In this document: positions 52,651-63,065 of the stretch, piece by piece
Numbering within the stretch: position 1 is the stretch's first letter
Layout: every line of letters begins with the position of its first letter
Source: Ischnura elegans
Taxonomy: Eukaryota > Arthropoda > Insecta > Odonata > Coenagrionidae
Direction: 5' to 3'
Length of the DNA stretch: 64,000 bases
NCBI RefSeq assembly: GCF_921293095.1
Contig: NC_060257.1
Span: forward strand, 68,828,472-68,892,471
Program-made: the position numbers and the translations under genes
The notes under the pieces: generated by a model
Database searches by the model: none
What the model was told of the DNA's origin: nothing
The model's input: the letters and a program-made list of their open reading frames with translations, nothing else

Positions 52651-54120
52651 TATAATAGGGAAATCATTCTGCCTTAGCATTGTTCCACGTTTCCTGTCAA
52701 TCAATATGACTCGCCACTCCATTTTTTTCACATCAAGGGGCGCTATGGTAAATTATCGCCATCACTTTTTATTTCCGCCACTGTCTGCTTCCGCGGAAGC
52801 AGTGCGTCATGTGATTTCCGGGAACGAATTTCAAATGCATTCTTCGTTTAGCCTTTTAATCCCTTTTCTCTGAAAAATGACGTGGAAGGGGAACCTTGAC
52901 GAAGAGGTGTCCGCGACGGGAAACTATATAGAGGGGTGTGTCAGGAAATGGCTTTTGTCTGGTTCAGTGCTAACCAGACAGTAGTGACGTAAACGACTGC
53001 GGCATAATTGGTAACTCCTGTCTCCTGGGCCAATGGAGTATGTGTTATATTTTCCTATGAGAACAATATGGGCCACATTTGCATGGTTACTTTTACTTTG
53101 TTGTATGAAGATACGATCAAGATGTGACAAAATACTCATGAAATTTTTTCAATGCGCCGTCATCATTAAATCAGCGCTCAAACAGTCAATTTTTGAAAGT
53201 CATTTCAAACGGGTCATTTGTCCCGCAAGTCGGATGCAACGAAACATCACTCGATAGAGGACAACAGCACGTTGTTGTTCTGGTGTAACGTTGGAAATTT
53301 CTTCATTAATATCCTTTTAGTTGCCTACGAGAAGCATGGCTCAATCCAGTAAATCTTGAAGATACTGTTTCGTCCCGCACTGCAAGGGTGCGGCTAATAA
53401 GAACCAAGAAAAAATATTTCTTATGGTTTTACGTATCACGAACTGCGAAAGAAGCGGTTCAGAGCGGCAGGAAGAGATAAAATGCTCGGACCGAAAACCA
53501 ATTTCTTCGATTGATCTGAAATAAATTGGTCTGCTGTAGTTTCATTAAAAGTTTATAAAATATACAGTCCATTTTCATTACGAAACTAAGGCAGTTGATT
53601 GTTAAATTATTCAATGGAGGTATTCGCGGAGGTATTCGCGGTAAAATATTTAGACTCTACAATTATATTTACTGAATAACACAAACACCAATCTTAAATA
53701 ACACCAGATTCAAGGTTCTTCAGAGAAAAAAGTTTCACAGTTTTATAAAATTTCAGATATCAACGACAAATATCAAGATAACAACAAATCACGCGAAGCC
53801 AAGGAGTAGCTAAGTTGCTGAAGTGGACCGTTCGACGGGAGTGCGTGACGTCATCAACTTTTCTGCAAAAGTGTTAAGGCTGTCGATTTTTCTCGCCAAT
53901 AGGTAGCTCCAGAATCAGGTGATCGAAAAATGGAGAAATACTCATCTCTGACTCGTCAAAATACAGGAAATATCAAACGTTACGACTTAGAAAAAGTTTA
54001 AGATGATGGATCTAAAATAGTGAGATGTGCTAATATTGATGTAAGGTTAGGCTTACTCATCTTATACTAGGAAACCCCATGACAGGTACCTATTTTATAT
54101 TTTAGTGCATGCGAACAACA
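52651..54120. other. No gene recognised
   Basis: Short frames only. A block at 53990-54095 (GTAAGGTTAGGCTTACTCAT, TAGGAAACCCC) is shared with 57600-57890. Confidence 0.4.
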
Positions 54121-54844
54121 TATGTCCCCTACAAACACAAAAAGGATCAAATCTGTATTTTAGGGAGATTTCATAATACATCAAATCTAGATTTCCAAAT
54201 CGTTTTTAAATACGGATTAAATCTGTTTCCGAAGTTTCTGCGCCACTAGCGGCGCTAGCGTCGGTGACGTAATTTTGCAAAATGGCCGAAACATTAGTGA
54301 TGAAGTCTGAAAGTGTGTTTTGTTATTGTTACTAAACGACTAGATTTTACCGACACGAGGTGCATATGGTTTATTTGCTCCATTATCTGTTATATTTTTC
54401 CTTAATATCCATCGATTGCATAAGTATCGTATTTGCACCTCACAGTAACCTGGATCTTCCGTATGTAGTGAACTTTATCATTCAATATACATGTATAGTT
54501 TTTTTTAAAAACCATATTCCATTGCGTTGGTGCACATTTATCTATTACGTTGGTTCATTATGAGCTTCATTTTATGACTGTATCGTAATGTTTCAATCTG
54601 TAAAGTGCCTCTGAAAATAGTAACGAGGGATGGTCTTGGCAACAAAAACGACGTCGAGGAGAAAATTTTCGTTTCTCAATGTTATTCGGTGGGCTTATTG
54701 AACCCTGAAGTCTGAACTCCGTTTCCATAATTCCCTTCAGATTCCTTCTTTTGCACCTGGTTTCTCCATTAACTTTTTTCTTACTAAGCCCATGGTTGAA
54801 CTGTGCTTTTAGTGTCCTCAGGTATGTAGAATCTGAGTTTTGAA

Positions 54845-55174
54845 TGTGGCCACGTTTACATTGGGGAAACAGGCCGCACCATAGAAAAAAGGCTGACGGA
54901 GCACGAACGATGCATACGCTTGTTCCACCCACTGAAATCAGCGGTGGCAGAGCATTGCCTGGACCTCGGTCACCGAGTGGATTTTAAAAGTACCAAAGTG
55001 CTATGCCGCACAGACAACTACTGGGATCGAATTGTCAAAGAAGCCATACAAATCAACATACACCAAAAGAACCTAAACAGAGACAAAGGCTTCCAGTTAA
55101 GTAATACGTGGAAGTCAGTGATCAATCACTATAAATCACCCCAATTCAGTAAGGACCAATCAGGGCCCACTTGA
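54845..55174 (+). pseudogene. PLE GIY-YIG endonuclease domain
   Basis: Open frame of 109 codons: GHVYIGETGRTIEKRLTEHE, SAVAEHCLDLGHRVDF, KVLCRTDNYWDRIVKEAIQI, GFQLSNTWK, then TGA at 55172. YIG, the Arg of the GRTI helix and the AVAEH block are GIY-YIG features, as in PLE proteins. The reverse-transcriptase portion is absent, so it is a 5'-truncated copy. It is followed 54 bp later by a well-formed hammerhead motif. CCTCAGGTATGT occurs on both sides (about 54818 and 55320). Confidence 0.85.
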
Positions 55175-55217
55175 ACGGCCCTCATGTGTATAAATACCGG
55201 AGAAAAAACTTGGCTCA

Positions 55218-55280
55218 ACATTAACCCCTGATGACGATGACGGACTTAGTCATGGAAACGTTGGGAACTACAACCCGATA
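55218..55280 (+). ncRNA. Hammerhead ribozyme motif (PLE type)
   Basis: CTGATGA at 55228-55234, stem II ATGAC/GTCAT with a 7-base loop, GAAA at 55255-55258, then ACGT-T (minimal stem III ACGU and a U before the cleavage site) and GGG that can pair with CCC just before CTGATGA. The catalytic core is intact. A short stem III is known for PLE hammerheads, which are thought to act as dimers. Activity is not shown. Confidence 0.75.
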
Positions 55281-55319
55281 CGACACCCGGTGGGAAACCC
55301 GAGAAATATTCCTGCAGTC

Positions 55320-55620
55320 CTCAGGTATGTTAACTTCAATGGCTTTGTTATTATGAACCTGCTTTCTAACTGAACCTTGGAATATAACATTTTTATCATT
55401 TCTCTCTCTAAAAATTCACTAGAGTGACCGTTATTGGGCCCATGGTTGAACTGTGACTTCAATGGGCTCACTTATATTGACTTAAATGGCTTTGTTTTTA
55501 TGAATCTGCTTTCTATCTTAACCTTGTATTATAAGCATTTAACTCTGCCGTGAGTGTCGTCATGTTTGTTGATTTCAATGCCTTTGTTTTTATTGATCTG
55601 CTTTCTCCCTGAACTAGTAC
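55320..55620 (+). repeat. Degenerate tandem repeats (TGGCTTTGTTTTTATGAATC)
   Basis: Three diverged units with CAATGGCTTTGTTATTATGA, AAATGGCTTTGTTTTTATGA and CAATGCCTTTGTTTTTATTG, each followed by a CTGCTTTCT block. Related DNA (CCCATGGTTGAACTGTG) lies on the other side of the PLE at about 54787, so the PLE sits within this array. Confidence 0.55.
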
Positions 55621-55799
55621 TTTAAAAATTTATTTTATATTGACTGCAAAGCCTTTCACTTTATCCACCTGCCACTTTTCTATGTAGTATATTGTGTTTA
55701 TCTTTCCTCCCTTTCTGGCTGCGGCAGGCCAGTGCAAGGGACAGGAGGAGGCAAATGATGCTCAACATCAATTAGATTCATAGTAATTTGGTATTCATA

Positions 55800-56170
55800 A
55801 ATAATGATAATAAAAAATACTTGTAATTTTTTAATAAAGCATCAATTACTCTATCTCATGTTTTTAATCCATATTATTAACCTTTTTCCTCAAGTCAGTG
55901 TATTATTGCGAAGTGGTTACTTAATGTATTTTTCCACCTAAAAATCTATGACATTGATAAGGGCACATTAAAAGCTAGTTGAATTAATAAATTATTAATT
56001 TCATTGTAATTTGAAATGCTTGGAATTTGTATGTGATATAAATAGATATTTGTACCTTTTTAATAAAATATCAATTATTATGAGTCATGTTATCTAAATC
56101 CAAATAAACAATCTTTTTCCTTCAAGTCAGTTTATTATTGCATAGTGGTTAGTTAATTTTTAAAGATTTT
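55800..56170 (+). repeat. 232-bp tandem duplication
   Basis: CAAGTCAGTGTATTATTGCG (55891) and CAAGTCAGTTTATTATTGCA (56123), with shared TTTTTAATAAARYATCAATTA upstream. Confidence 0.65.
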
Positions 56171-57165
56171 GCTTATTGGGTGCTTGATAATATAATTAAT
56201 TCTTGTTGGAGTTAATGGGTGAATAAGTAGAGATCTTATTGTGGTGGTCAGAGGGTTTTCCCTTCAGGGAAGCTTCCTCAATATATTTCATTAATTGTAA
56301 CGCAAAGGTTCCTTGATAAAAGTTCAAATGAAAAGCAGTAATATAATGTATCCCTGGAAAATCTAGATAATGAAATCTGTATTTAATCCCTGAAAATCTG
56401 TAGTGTGGGGCGAGATATTTCATGTATTAAATCTAGATATAATATGAGAAAAAGAGGACATAGCAACACCTTTGCAACAGATTAAATCTAGATATTATTG
56501 AGATTTCATGGATTTCAAAATACGAGTTTAATACAGATTTAATCATTTCTGTGTTTGTAGGGTCTGTATTTTAACGGACATCTAGGAGCATTAATCGTAG
56601 ATTGATGGCGACCTGTCTCTAAGATCGGTAATTCCATCTTTCCGATGATTCAGAAGAATTCTTTCGGGTCTGAGTGAACGACGTCAGGATAATCATTAGC
56701 TATATCAGTATTTATTATCATTACTAAGAGGCTGGTCTGTTACCACTAGTGAGTTGAAACCATTATAACATCAGATTCTGATCCATAAGGAAAAAGTCTG
56801 TACGAGAGAGCGGTAGTCAAAACTTCACTGGTCAGTGTGCACTAACTGTGATAGGCACGTTCATTTACTGCCATCTTCCCTAAAACCCCCCTGTCATGTT
56901 GCGGGGTGCACTCACGAATATTGGAGAATCGCATTTAGGTGGGAGAAATATTAGACAGCAGATGTTATGGAGGAGGGGAGTAGGGATAGTTCTTTCTTGT
57001 TCCCGGAAACGAGGAAGGCAGAGGTGTACAATGTACATATATCCTCATCCCCTGGGGCGGGGCCAGGTCTCTTCCCTTATCTTCGCCCCTTTAAGGGACT
57101 GCCATTAGCAACTCTAAACGTTAGTTTGGCCCCAATGCAGAGTGTAAACTCGGTGATGAGAGATA

Positions 57166-57467
57166 CTTGTAGGCAAGGCCGGAACTAGGAGTTTTGTCAG
57201 GGTGGCAAAGATCGGTTTGCCGCACAAAGCTATTTCCTTGAGATGAGATAGATGACATTACTCACCGTATGTTTGCTATTAAGAAGTTTTATTATTATTA
57301 ATTTTTAATAATAAAAAACTAATAATAGCTATTAAATCATTTAACGAGCAAGATTAAATTACCTTTTTTAAAGAAACTTTTCAAATCTTGCCGCCCCTGA
57401 AATCTACCGCCTAGGGCACGCTGGGGCCCCCTGTCCCGCCCTACTTAGTTCTGGGCCTGCCTTTAGG
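57166..57467. mobile_element. 286-bp hAT-type MITE
   Basis: Element 57174-57459, ends CAAGGCCGGAACTAGG and, inverted, CAGGCCCAGAACTAAG; flanks cttgtagg / cctttagg agree at 6 of 8 bases. GCCGCAC/GCCGCCCC blocks near both ends. Confidence 0.6.
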
Positions 57468-57639
57468 GACACTTTAGGTATGCTTGTAAAATTCATTAAT
57501 TCGATTTCGACTCTTTAGGTTTGCCTCTTTCTATCTCTTTCCCTTTCTCTCTCTCTCACGCGTACTTGAGCTAATAGTATTCACACTTAGCAAAAGTTTG
57601 AGATGATGGATCGAAAATGCATAGTAAGATCCATCCAAG

Positions 57640-57830
57640 AAAATAGTAAGGCTGATGATGAATGTACGCATGACGCCAGGTGATGTTAAGCCGTATCGAA
57701 ACCGGTCGCAAATATATATTTTATTTTGCGGAACGGCAAAGTTTTTTTTCCTTACCCTTTGTGCATCATGAAGGAGTTCCACCATGTTACGCCACCCACC
57801 ATCGCATTTAGTAAGGCTACGGTTAAGTTA
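57640..57830 (+). mobile_element. Small PLE-terminus or retrozyme-like insertion with hammerhead-like motif
   Basis: Flanking DNA (57595-57640 and 57830-57890) is contiguous in its relative at 53998-54090, so about 190 bp are inserted here. The insert has GTGATG, then TATCGAAACCGGTCGC (57695-57710): GAAA followed by ACCGGU, a self-complementary minimal stem III, and C. The CTGATGA box has changed to GTGATGT and stem II is weak, so it is likely inactive. Confidence 0.5.
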
Positions 57831-58110
57831 ATCAATGTAAGGTTAGGTTTACTTATTTTAACCTAGGAAACACCAGAATGTATATGACGGATTATCACTG
57901 TATTACGCGGCCATGGTCCAGCGCATGATTCAATAAGGCTGAAGGTAGTTGCCTCCGAAATAAATTTTCTCATGGTGGGCGCATTGATAAATCTATTATG
58001 TAAAGATTAATTAAATGTAAAAAGAAGTATTGCTTATAATACTTTTATGAAAACATGTCCTTAATTTTACTAACGCATGACATTAATGTTGATTTACGAA
58101 AATATGTGTC

Positions 58111-58288
58111 GGCCTCCGTGGGGTAAGTCCTCCCCTGCCATACCGAAGGTCGCGGGTTCGACTCCCGCCTGATAGGTTGCCCCTTTCAGGACATGGTTGT
58201 GTGTGATCGTCTGATGCAAATTGTTAAAAATCCCGATGTAAAGGCCTGATTCTTCTGTTTTCGGGGGTAATTGATAAATTAATAAATC
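58111..58288 (+). repeat. tRNA-derived SINE copy 3
   Basis: GGGTAAGTCCTCCCCTGCCA and GGTCGCGGGTTCGACTCCCG, then CCCTTTCAGGACATGG, AAAGGCCTGATT and TTTCGGGGGTAATTGA with an AATAAAT tail. Closest to copy 1. Confidence 0.85.
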
Positions 58289-59029
58289 TCAAGGACATTG
58301 TAATTTTTATTTGCTTGAAATAAAAAGCAGTCGGTCACACGAAGATTTTCATTTTTTAGATTTTGTATTCCAGTGTGCCATATTCACTACTTATTTCCTC
58401 AACACTATCGACTGTAATGCAACGTTATGAACGATTGTAACTTGGAAATTAATCGTACGATGCTGTTACAGGTATCGCATGTAAATAAGTGGGATATTTT
58501 CTCTCAGAATGTGCTTAAGGTTAATGAATTATTGGAAGAATAATTTTAGCTATCGAATCATACTCTCGCGCTTAATTTTTCTTTATTTTCATCATCTCTG
58601 GGGGTTGGGGGTAGAGTAGTGCCCTTCGCCCTCCCCCCCCAATTTTTACCCCTTAGGGGGAAGGGGCACGTATTGAAGAGGGTAGAAGGGGATTAGTTTG
58701 AAAGATTGGGGGAAAATATGGTATATGGGCGGTGAAAACGTGCGGGGAACAACGGAAATTGGTCCTATGCATTAAGGGAGGACGTATTAGGGCGAAGTGC
58801 GTTGGCCCTTATGTCCGCATGGAACACTCAGCATAGTTAGGCGTCTCGCCCTGTGGATACTGATCCGTGACTATGGTTTATAGCTGACTGACGAAACCTA
58901 AGCAGTGATGGGGTTTTCTTAATGGACTAACATCTGCAGCCCCACGGTGATGAATGAACTTTTCGATACCTCCACCGCACAAATACTCAACAATCGCCCA
59001 CCGAATCAAATCCGCTCCTCTAGTACTAC

Positions 59030-59180
59030 TAGACATGGCCCTAAAGAAATTAAGATTCGTCAAGCGTATTGTGGGAAGATTTTTGGATGAGAAAGTGAAA
59101 GAAAGGTGCTATTTCGCACCCGTCCGTCCGCACCTTGAATATGCAGCGACCGTATGGGATCCGGTACAGAAAGACTTGGA
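59030..59180 (+). pseudogene. LINE reverse-transcriptase fragment
   Basis: LKKLRFVKRIVGRFLDEKVK then [18 protein letters not shown], the same family as 40903-41307 (nearly identical 16-residue block). The similarity stops abruptly at about 59180. Truncated at both ends. Confidence 0.8.
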
Positions 59181-59399
59181 AAAAAAAAGTGGACACACGA
59201 TTGACCAAATTATGACATGTCGCACTGTTCGTAAAGATTCAGCGAGAACGCTTGTTACAATAAATCAAGTGCTTTATTATATGCATCAAAGTTTAAGTAT
59301 ATTTAACAAAAAAACTCCCTATCATACCTGTTTGGTAGATATTAACAGATCTTTTCATATTTTTTTCCGTGTGGAGTAGAGTCTTTTCATTATTTGATC

Positions 59400-59530
59400 G
59401 TATCTCAAATGCAAAAAAATCTTACGTCTGACAAAATTCTCGGGTGAAATTTCCAAAATTTCGACTCTCAAACATCAAATACGGTCTACTCTAAATACTA
59501 TGAAAATTTCAAGATGTTAGCCTTCGTATT
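59400..59530 (+). repeat. Dispersed repeat, copy 3
   Basis: GTATCTCAAATGCAAAAAAA and ATGAAAATTTCAAGATGTTA in the same order as at 44690 and 46378. Confidence 0.4.
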
Positions 59531-60313
59531 AAGGTGTTTATTCGTATTAAGGTATTTAAGGTGTCACAAAAAATACTGGTTTACCGGGAGCTCTGTGCCC
59601 CATAAAATGGATCTGTGTAATGCTGGACACTATTCCCGGATGTATTCATGAAACCTTTGGGGAAAAATAAACTTTTTGATGCACGTGTGATTTCTCTGCA
59701 GCTTGTGGCAGTGTGTATCACGAAGTTGAAAGGGTTAATAACTCCAGAGAAAAGCAGAGATCGAGTGAATTATCGCGGCATCTTTCATCCAAAGTAACGC
59801 ATCTCTTTTGAGATTACGGCGATCAGTTTCAATATCACTATAAAAACCGCAGAAATGGTGTGCCGCTGATCTAAATTTAAAATCTTGGCGTAACAGGCCG
59901 AGGAACTAAGCCATGCAACGCAACCCTATAATTAAAGAAACGAAGCAGATGTGAACCCATCCAAACAGATCGGGGATAGCCTCAAACCGGGGAGGTCAAT
60001 GGAATAACTCAATGTCTGACACGTGGAACATTTATCAGACTATTATTTTCATGTAAAAATAAGGGTTTTTAAAAAATAAATTCATTGATCGTAATAACTA
60101 TGCGTTAAAAATGATACTTCTCGATTTAATGCGAAATATTTTGCAAATCTCTGGGTGATGTTGCCTATAGTTGGGATGGTAGGGACGTCATTCTGTAGTA
60201 CATTACAGACAATCGATGACCCAGCATTGTAACCAACGTTGATAATTGACAAAATTGTCTCGGATTGGCACCCGAAAAGGCTTTTTAAGGCAAAATTAAT
60301 TGAATGACACTGT

Positions 60314-60785
60314 TCAATTTTCCTTTTCCAAGGTTTGACCAAATTTTATCTGAAATTCCTGGGCTATCGGGCATCGTAACAATGAATTATCAATGTTAAA
60401 AGATTGTAGGCTTACCCGCTGATTATTATTGATAAAATATTCTTGGATTTGGAATCGGGTAAGGCTGCTTGAAGGTAGAAATAACTTGATGATGATGATG
60501 ATTGGCAGTTATGATGCCCGATATCCCAGGAATTTCAGACAAAATTTGGTCGAACCTAGGAAAAGGAAAATTGACTTTTGACTTACATTGACTTTTCTGA
60601 TAACAAACGAGGAAGTGTCAAATGCAGCCTCATATTTCAGCCCTTTTCCTTAACCGATACCAAGATTTGTAAATAGCATTCACTAGGAAAGCCTACGACC
60701 TTTTATCAGTGAAAATTCTTGTTACGATGTCCGATTGCCCAGGAATTGTGATAGAATTTGATCAAACCTAGAAAAGAAATCATGC
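60314..60785. repeat. Three-copy ~66-bp repeat, one copy inverted
   Basis: GATGCCCGATATCCCAGGAA then TTTCAGACAAAATTTGG at 60513-60560; its inverse at 60314-60380; and a weaker direct copy at 60727-60785. The first two form a foldback with a ~130-bp spacer. Confidence 0.65.
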
Positions 60786-61299
60786 TGAATATTTGCATAA
60801 ATGTAGTTTTTAATGTGGGAAATAGCATATCAAAGGTCCCTGGAATTCCTTCCTAAGCTTCGAAGTTTAGTGGGCGTCAAAACTGCAAGAATGACTTGTA
60901 GATGTTACGTGACTGCCTACATCACACAATATGTGTTAAAACTTAAAATGATCGTCTGCGAATGTTTGCTACGTAAATATTCTATACAATGCCTACTTAT
61001 GTCATTAAATTGACTTTTGTGAGTAATTATGAACGAGTAAATGCATCCTATTATTTTAACTAGTCCCGAATTTTATTTATATTTTCTTCTAGCCTAATAA
61101 TTTATGATTTGGACATCCAGAATGATAGCATTTATCCAGAATGATAGCTATTACCCATCTAATGATGCTGTTTTCATTTTCATAAGTTGTTTTGGACTGC
61201 TAACAAAATGATTTTTATTAATTATTTCATATCTGCATGGATGAAATTCATGTCTGCATAGTCCAGGTTTGTTTGTGTGAATGAAGTTTAATTTTCGAG

Positions 61300-61342
61300 C
61301 AAGCCGCGTTTCGGCAAATTTATACATCGGCATCAGGGCTTT
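61300..61342 (-). ncRNA. Degenerate hammerhead-like motif of a PLE end
   Basis: The minus strand reads CCTGATGCCGATG, then TTTGCCGAAACGCGGCTTGC. Core CTGATGA is changed to CTGATGC and stem II pairs poorly. Order and spacing fit the other PLE motifs here. Flanking minus DNA has the AAACCTGGACTATGCAGACA block. Confidence 0.4.
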
Positions 61343-62458
61343 ATCAATCTTTTATTCAATTCAATCAACCAAAAATTTATCATTATTATAATTAATTATC
61401 TTATTGAAATATTGAAAAGATTGAGGAAACCGTGTTGCTGAAAAATAAATTTGTCGGTGCCTTCGCTTTGATCGAAATAAATGCCACACGAAGCCAAAAC
61501 TAATTAAATGTGAACAATAGTTATAATTTTTTCTTTGTACACCTAATTAATTACTTAAATACCATGATTTACAATTTCATCCTACTCGATTGTCAAAAAA
61601 CTTGACTTGTAACAGTGTAGGATTTAATAGGGATTGATTGGAACTCTCATGCCACACACAAATAATTGTTGCTAGCCGGGAGAGACACGTTAGCTCCAAC
61701 CCACGTGAGGAAATGTTCCTCATGTATTGTAATGACGAAGTTTTTACAGCTTAACGTAGCATATATGGACGTAGGAGATATGGTGGTAATTAATGAGGGC
61801 AAAAAGTTAAGGAAGGCAATCATTTAATTAAGTAAAAAAAATTTCCGTTGGGAGGCCTTACGTATTTACGAGTTACTAAATAAATTCATGATGGTAAACG
61901 AAGTGTATCTCAGAATCTAATGACTGGTATGCGAGAATAATAAAATTGCAGGATAAAGTGAGAAAAGTCGATGGGGAAGCTATATCGTCAAAAACTCAAT
62001 TTGGAAAATGGAGTTTGTAATAAACTTTAGTCATTTGTTTAACTTTTTTCAAATGACGCAGTAATTACCTTTCTCAGTGCACGGTTCCCAAAATGAGGAA
62101 TTAGCATCTATTGAAGATTGGTTCGATGCAGCTCTCCACTCAATTCTCCCATGAACTAATCTTTTTACATCTATAAATTCCTTTATCCTGTGCTCATTAT
62201 TTCATATAAAAGCCTTCCTCTATCGTTCCTGCTTTCCACATGTCCGTCGACAATTATTTCCGATCGTTGTGTCTCAGTGGCGTAACTAGGAATATGCATT
62301 GGGAAGGGATGGATGGGTCTGGAGGGCGACCCCACTCCAGGCAACGGGAAAATTTTTGAAAACTGACATGCCTGGAAATCAGGGATGTGATCCCATACGA
62401 AACTTTACGTTTTGTGCCCGATCCGAGTCCAAATGCATGCTGCATGCTGGTGATTGAT

Positions 62459-62520
62459 CACCCCCTGCCAAACACCCTAGAGGTGGCTCGCAGGGTATTA
62501 TGTACATGTAGATGTAGATG
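62459..62520 (+). repeat. LINE 3' tail fragment
   Basis: CACCCCCTGCCAAACACCCT, GGTGGCTCGCAGGGTATTAT and a (ATGTAG)n-like tail match the end of the LINE at 41365-41421. Only the tail is present, a typical severe 5' truncation. Confidence 0.75.
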
Positions 62521-62575
62521 AAAAGGTACGAAACGATCCGATTCATTTGGGACCAGGCCGGCACGAAACTTTTCA

Positions 62576-63065
62576 CTTTTAAATAGGGATGGACGGATCC
62601 AGGATTTTTCTCGAATCCGGATTCGGATCGGATCCTTGACTTTCGGAGCCGGATCTTTCGGATCGGATATTTTCGGATCCAAATGCATTTTCAAATTCCT
62701 AACGCTGAGATTCCCCCGATGATTGTTCAATCTCTTGGGAAGAGTCGCACTATATGCCAGTCGTATTTTGCCTTATTAATTTTCCACGGTTGAAATTCTC
62801 CTGCGTAACCTCTGCGAGAGCTTTTAAATAAAACGGTTCATGAGTAGGACAAGAATCGCATGCGACGGCGCATTCGAAGATAGAATCGGAACTCTCTCCA
62901 CCCTTATGCATTCACTTTGGCTTTGCATTCACTGAAGTTATTATTTAAAATTTCGGATCTAGATCCGATGTCTTATGCGACTTTGGATCCGATATATCCG
63001 GTGAAGGGCAACATCCGCGGATATTTGGATCCGAGGTATCCGATCCGACCATCCCTACTTTTAAA
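62576..63065. mobile_element. hAT-type MITE with perfect 8-bp duplication
   Basis: Element 62584-63057 (474 bp): TAGGGATGGACGGATC and, inverted, TAGGGATGGTCGGATC; perfect CTTTTAAA at 62576-62583 and 63058-63065. Both arms are rich in GGATCC/GGATCGGAT palindromes. Confidence 0.9.

Larger units (their letters stand above)
54127..56570. repeat. 2.4-kb structure with inverted CCCTACAAACACA ends
   Basis: Left CCCTACAAACACAAAAAGGA then TCAAATCTGTATT; the inverted right end starts CCCTACAAACACAGAAATGA then TTAAATCTGTATT. Subterminal AAATCTAGAT blocks occur on both sides. It contains the PLE at 54845 and two tandem-repeat stretches. No clear target duplication. Confidence 0.55.

Noticed and set aside
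61151..61333. Minus-strand frame as an upstream exon of the 51.4-kb gene
   Set aside because: It overlaps a degenerate PLE terminus with a hammerhead-like motif and has no splice context.
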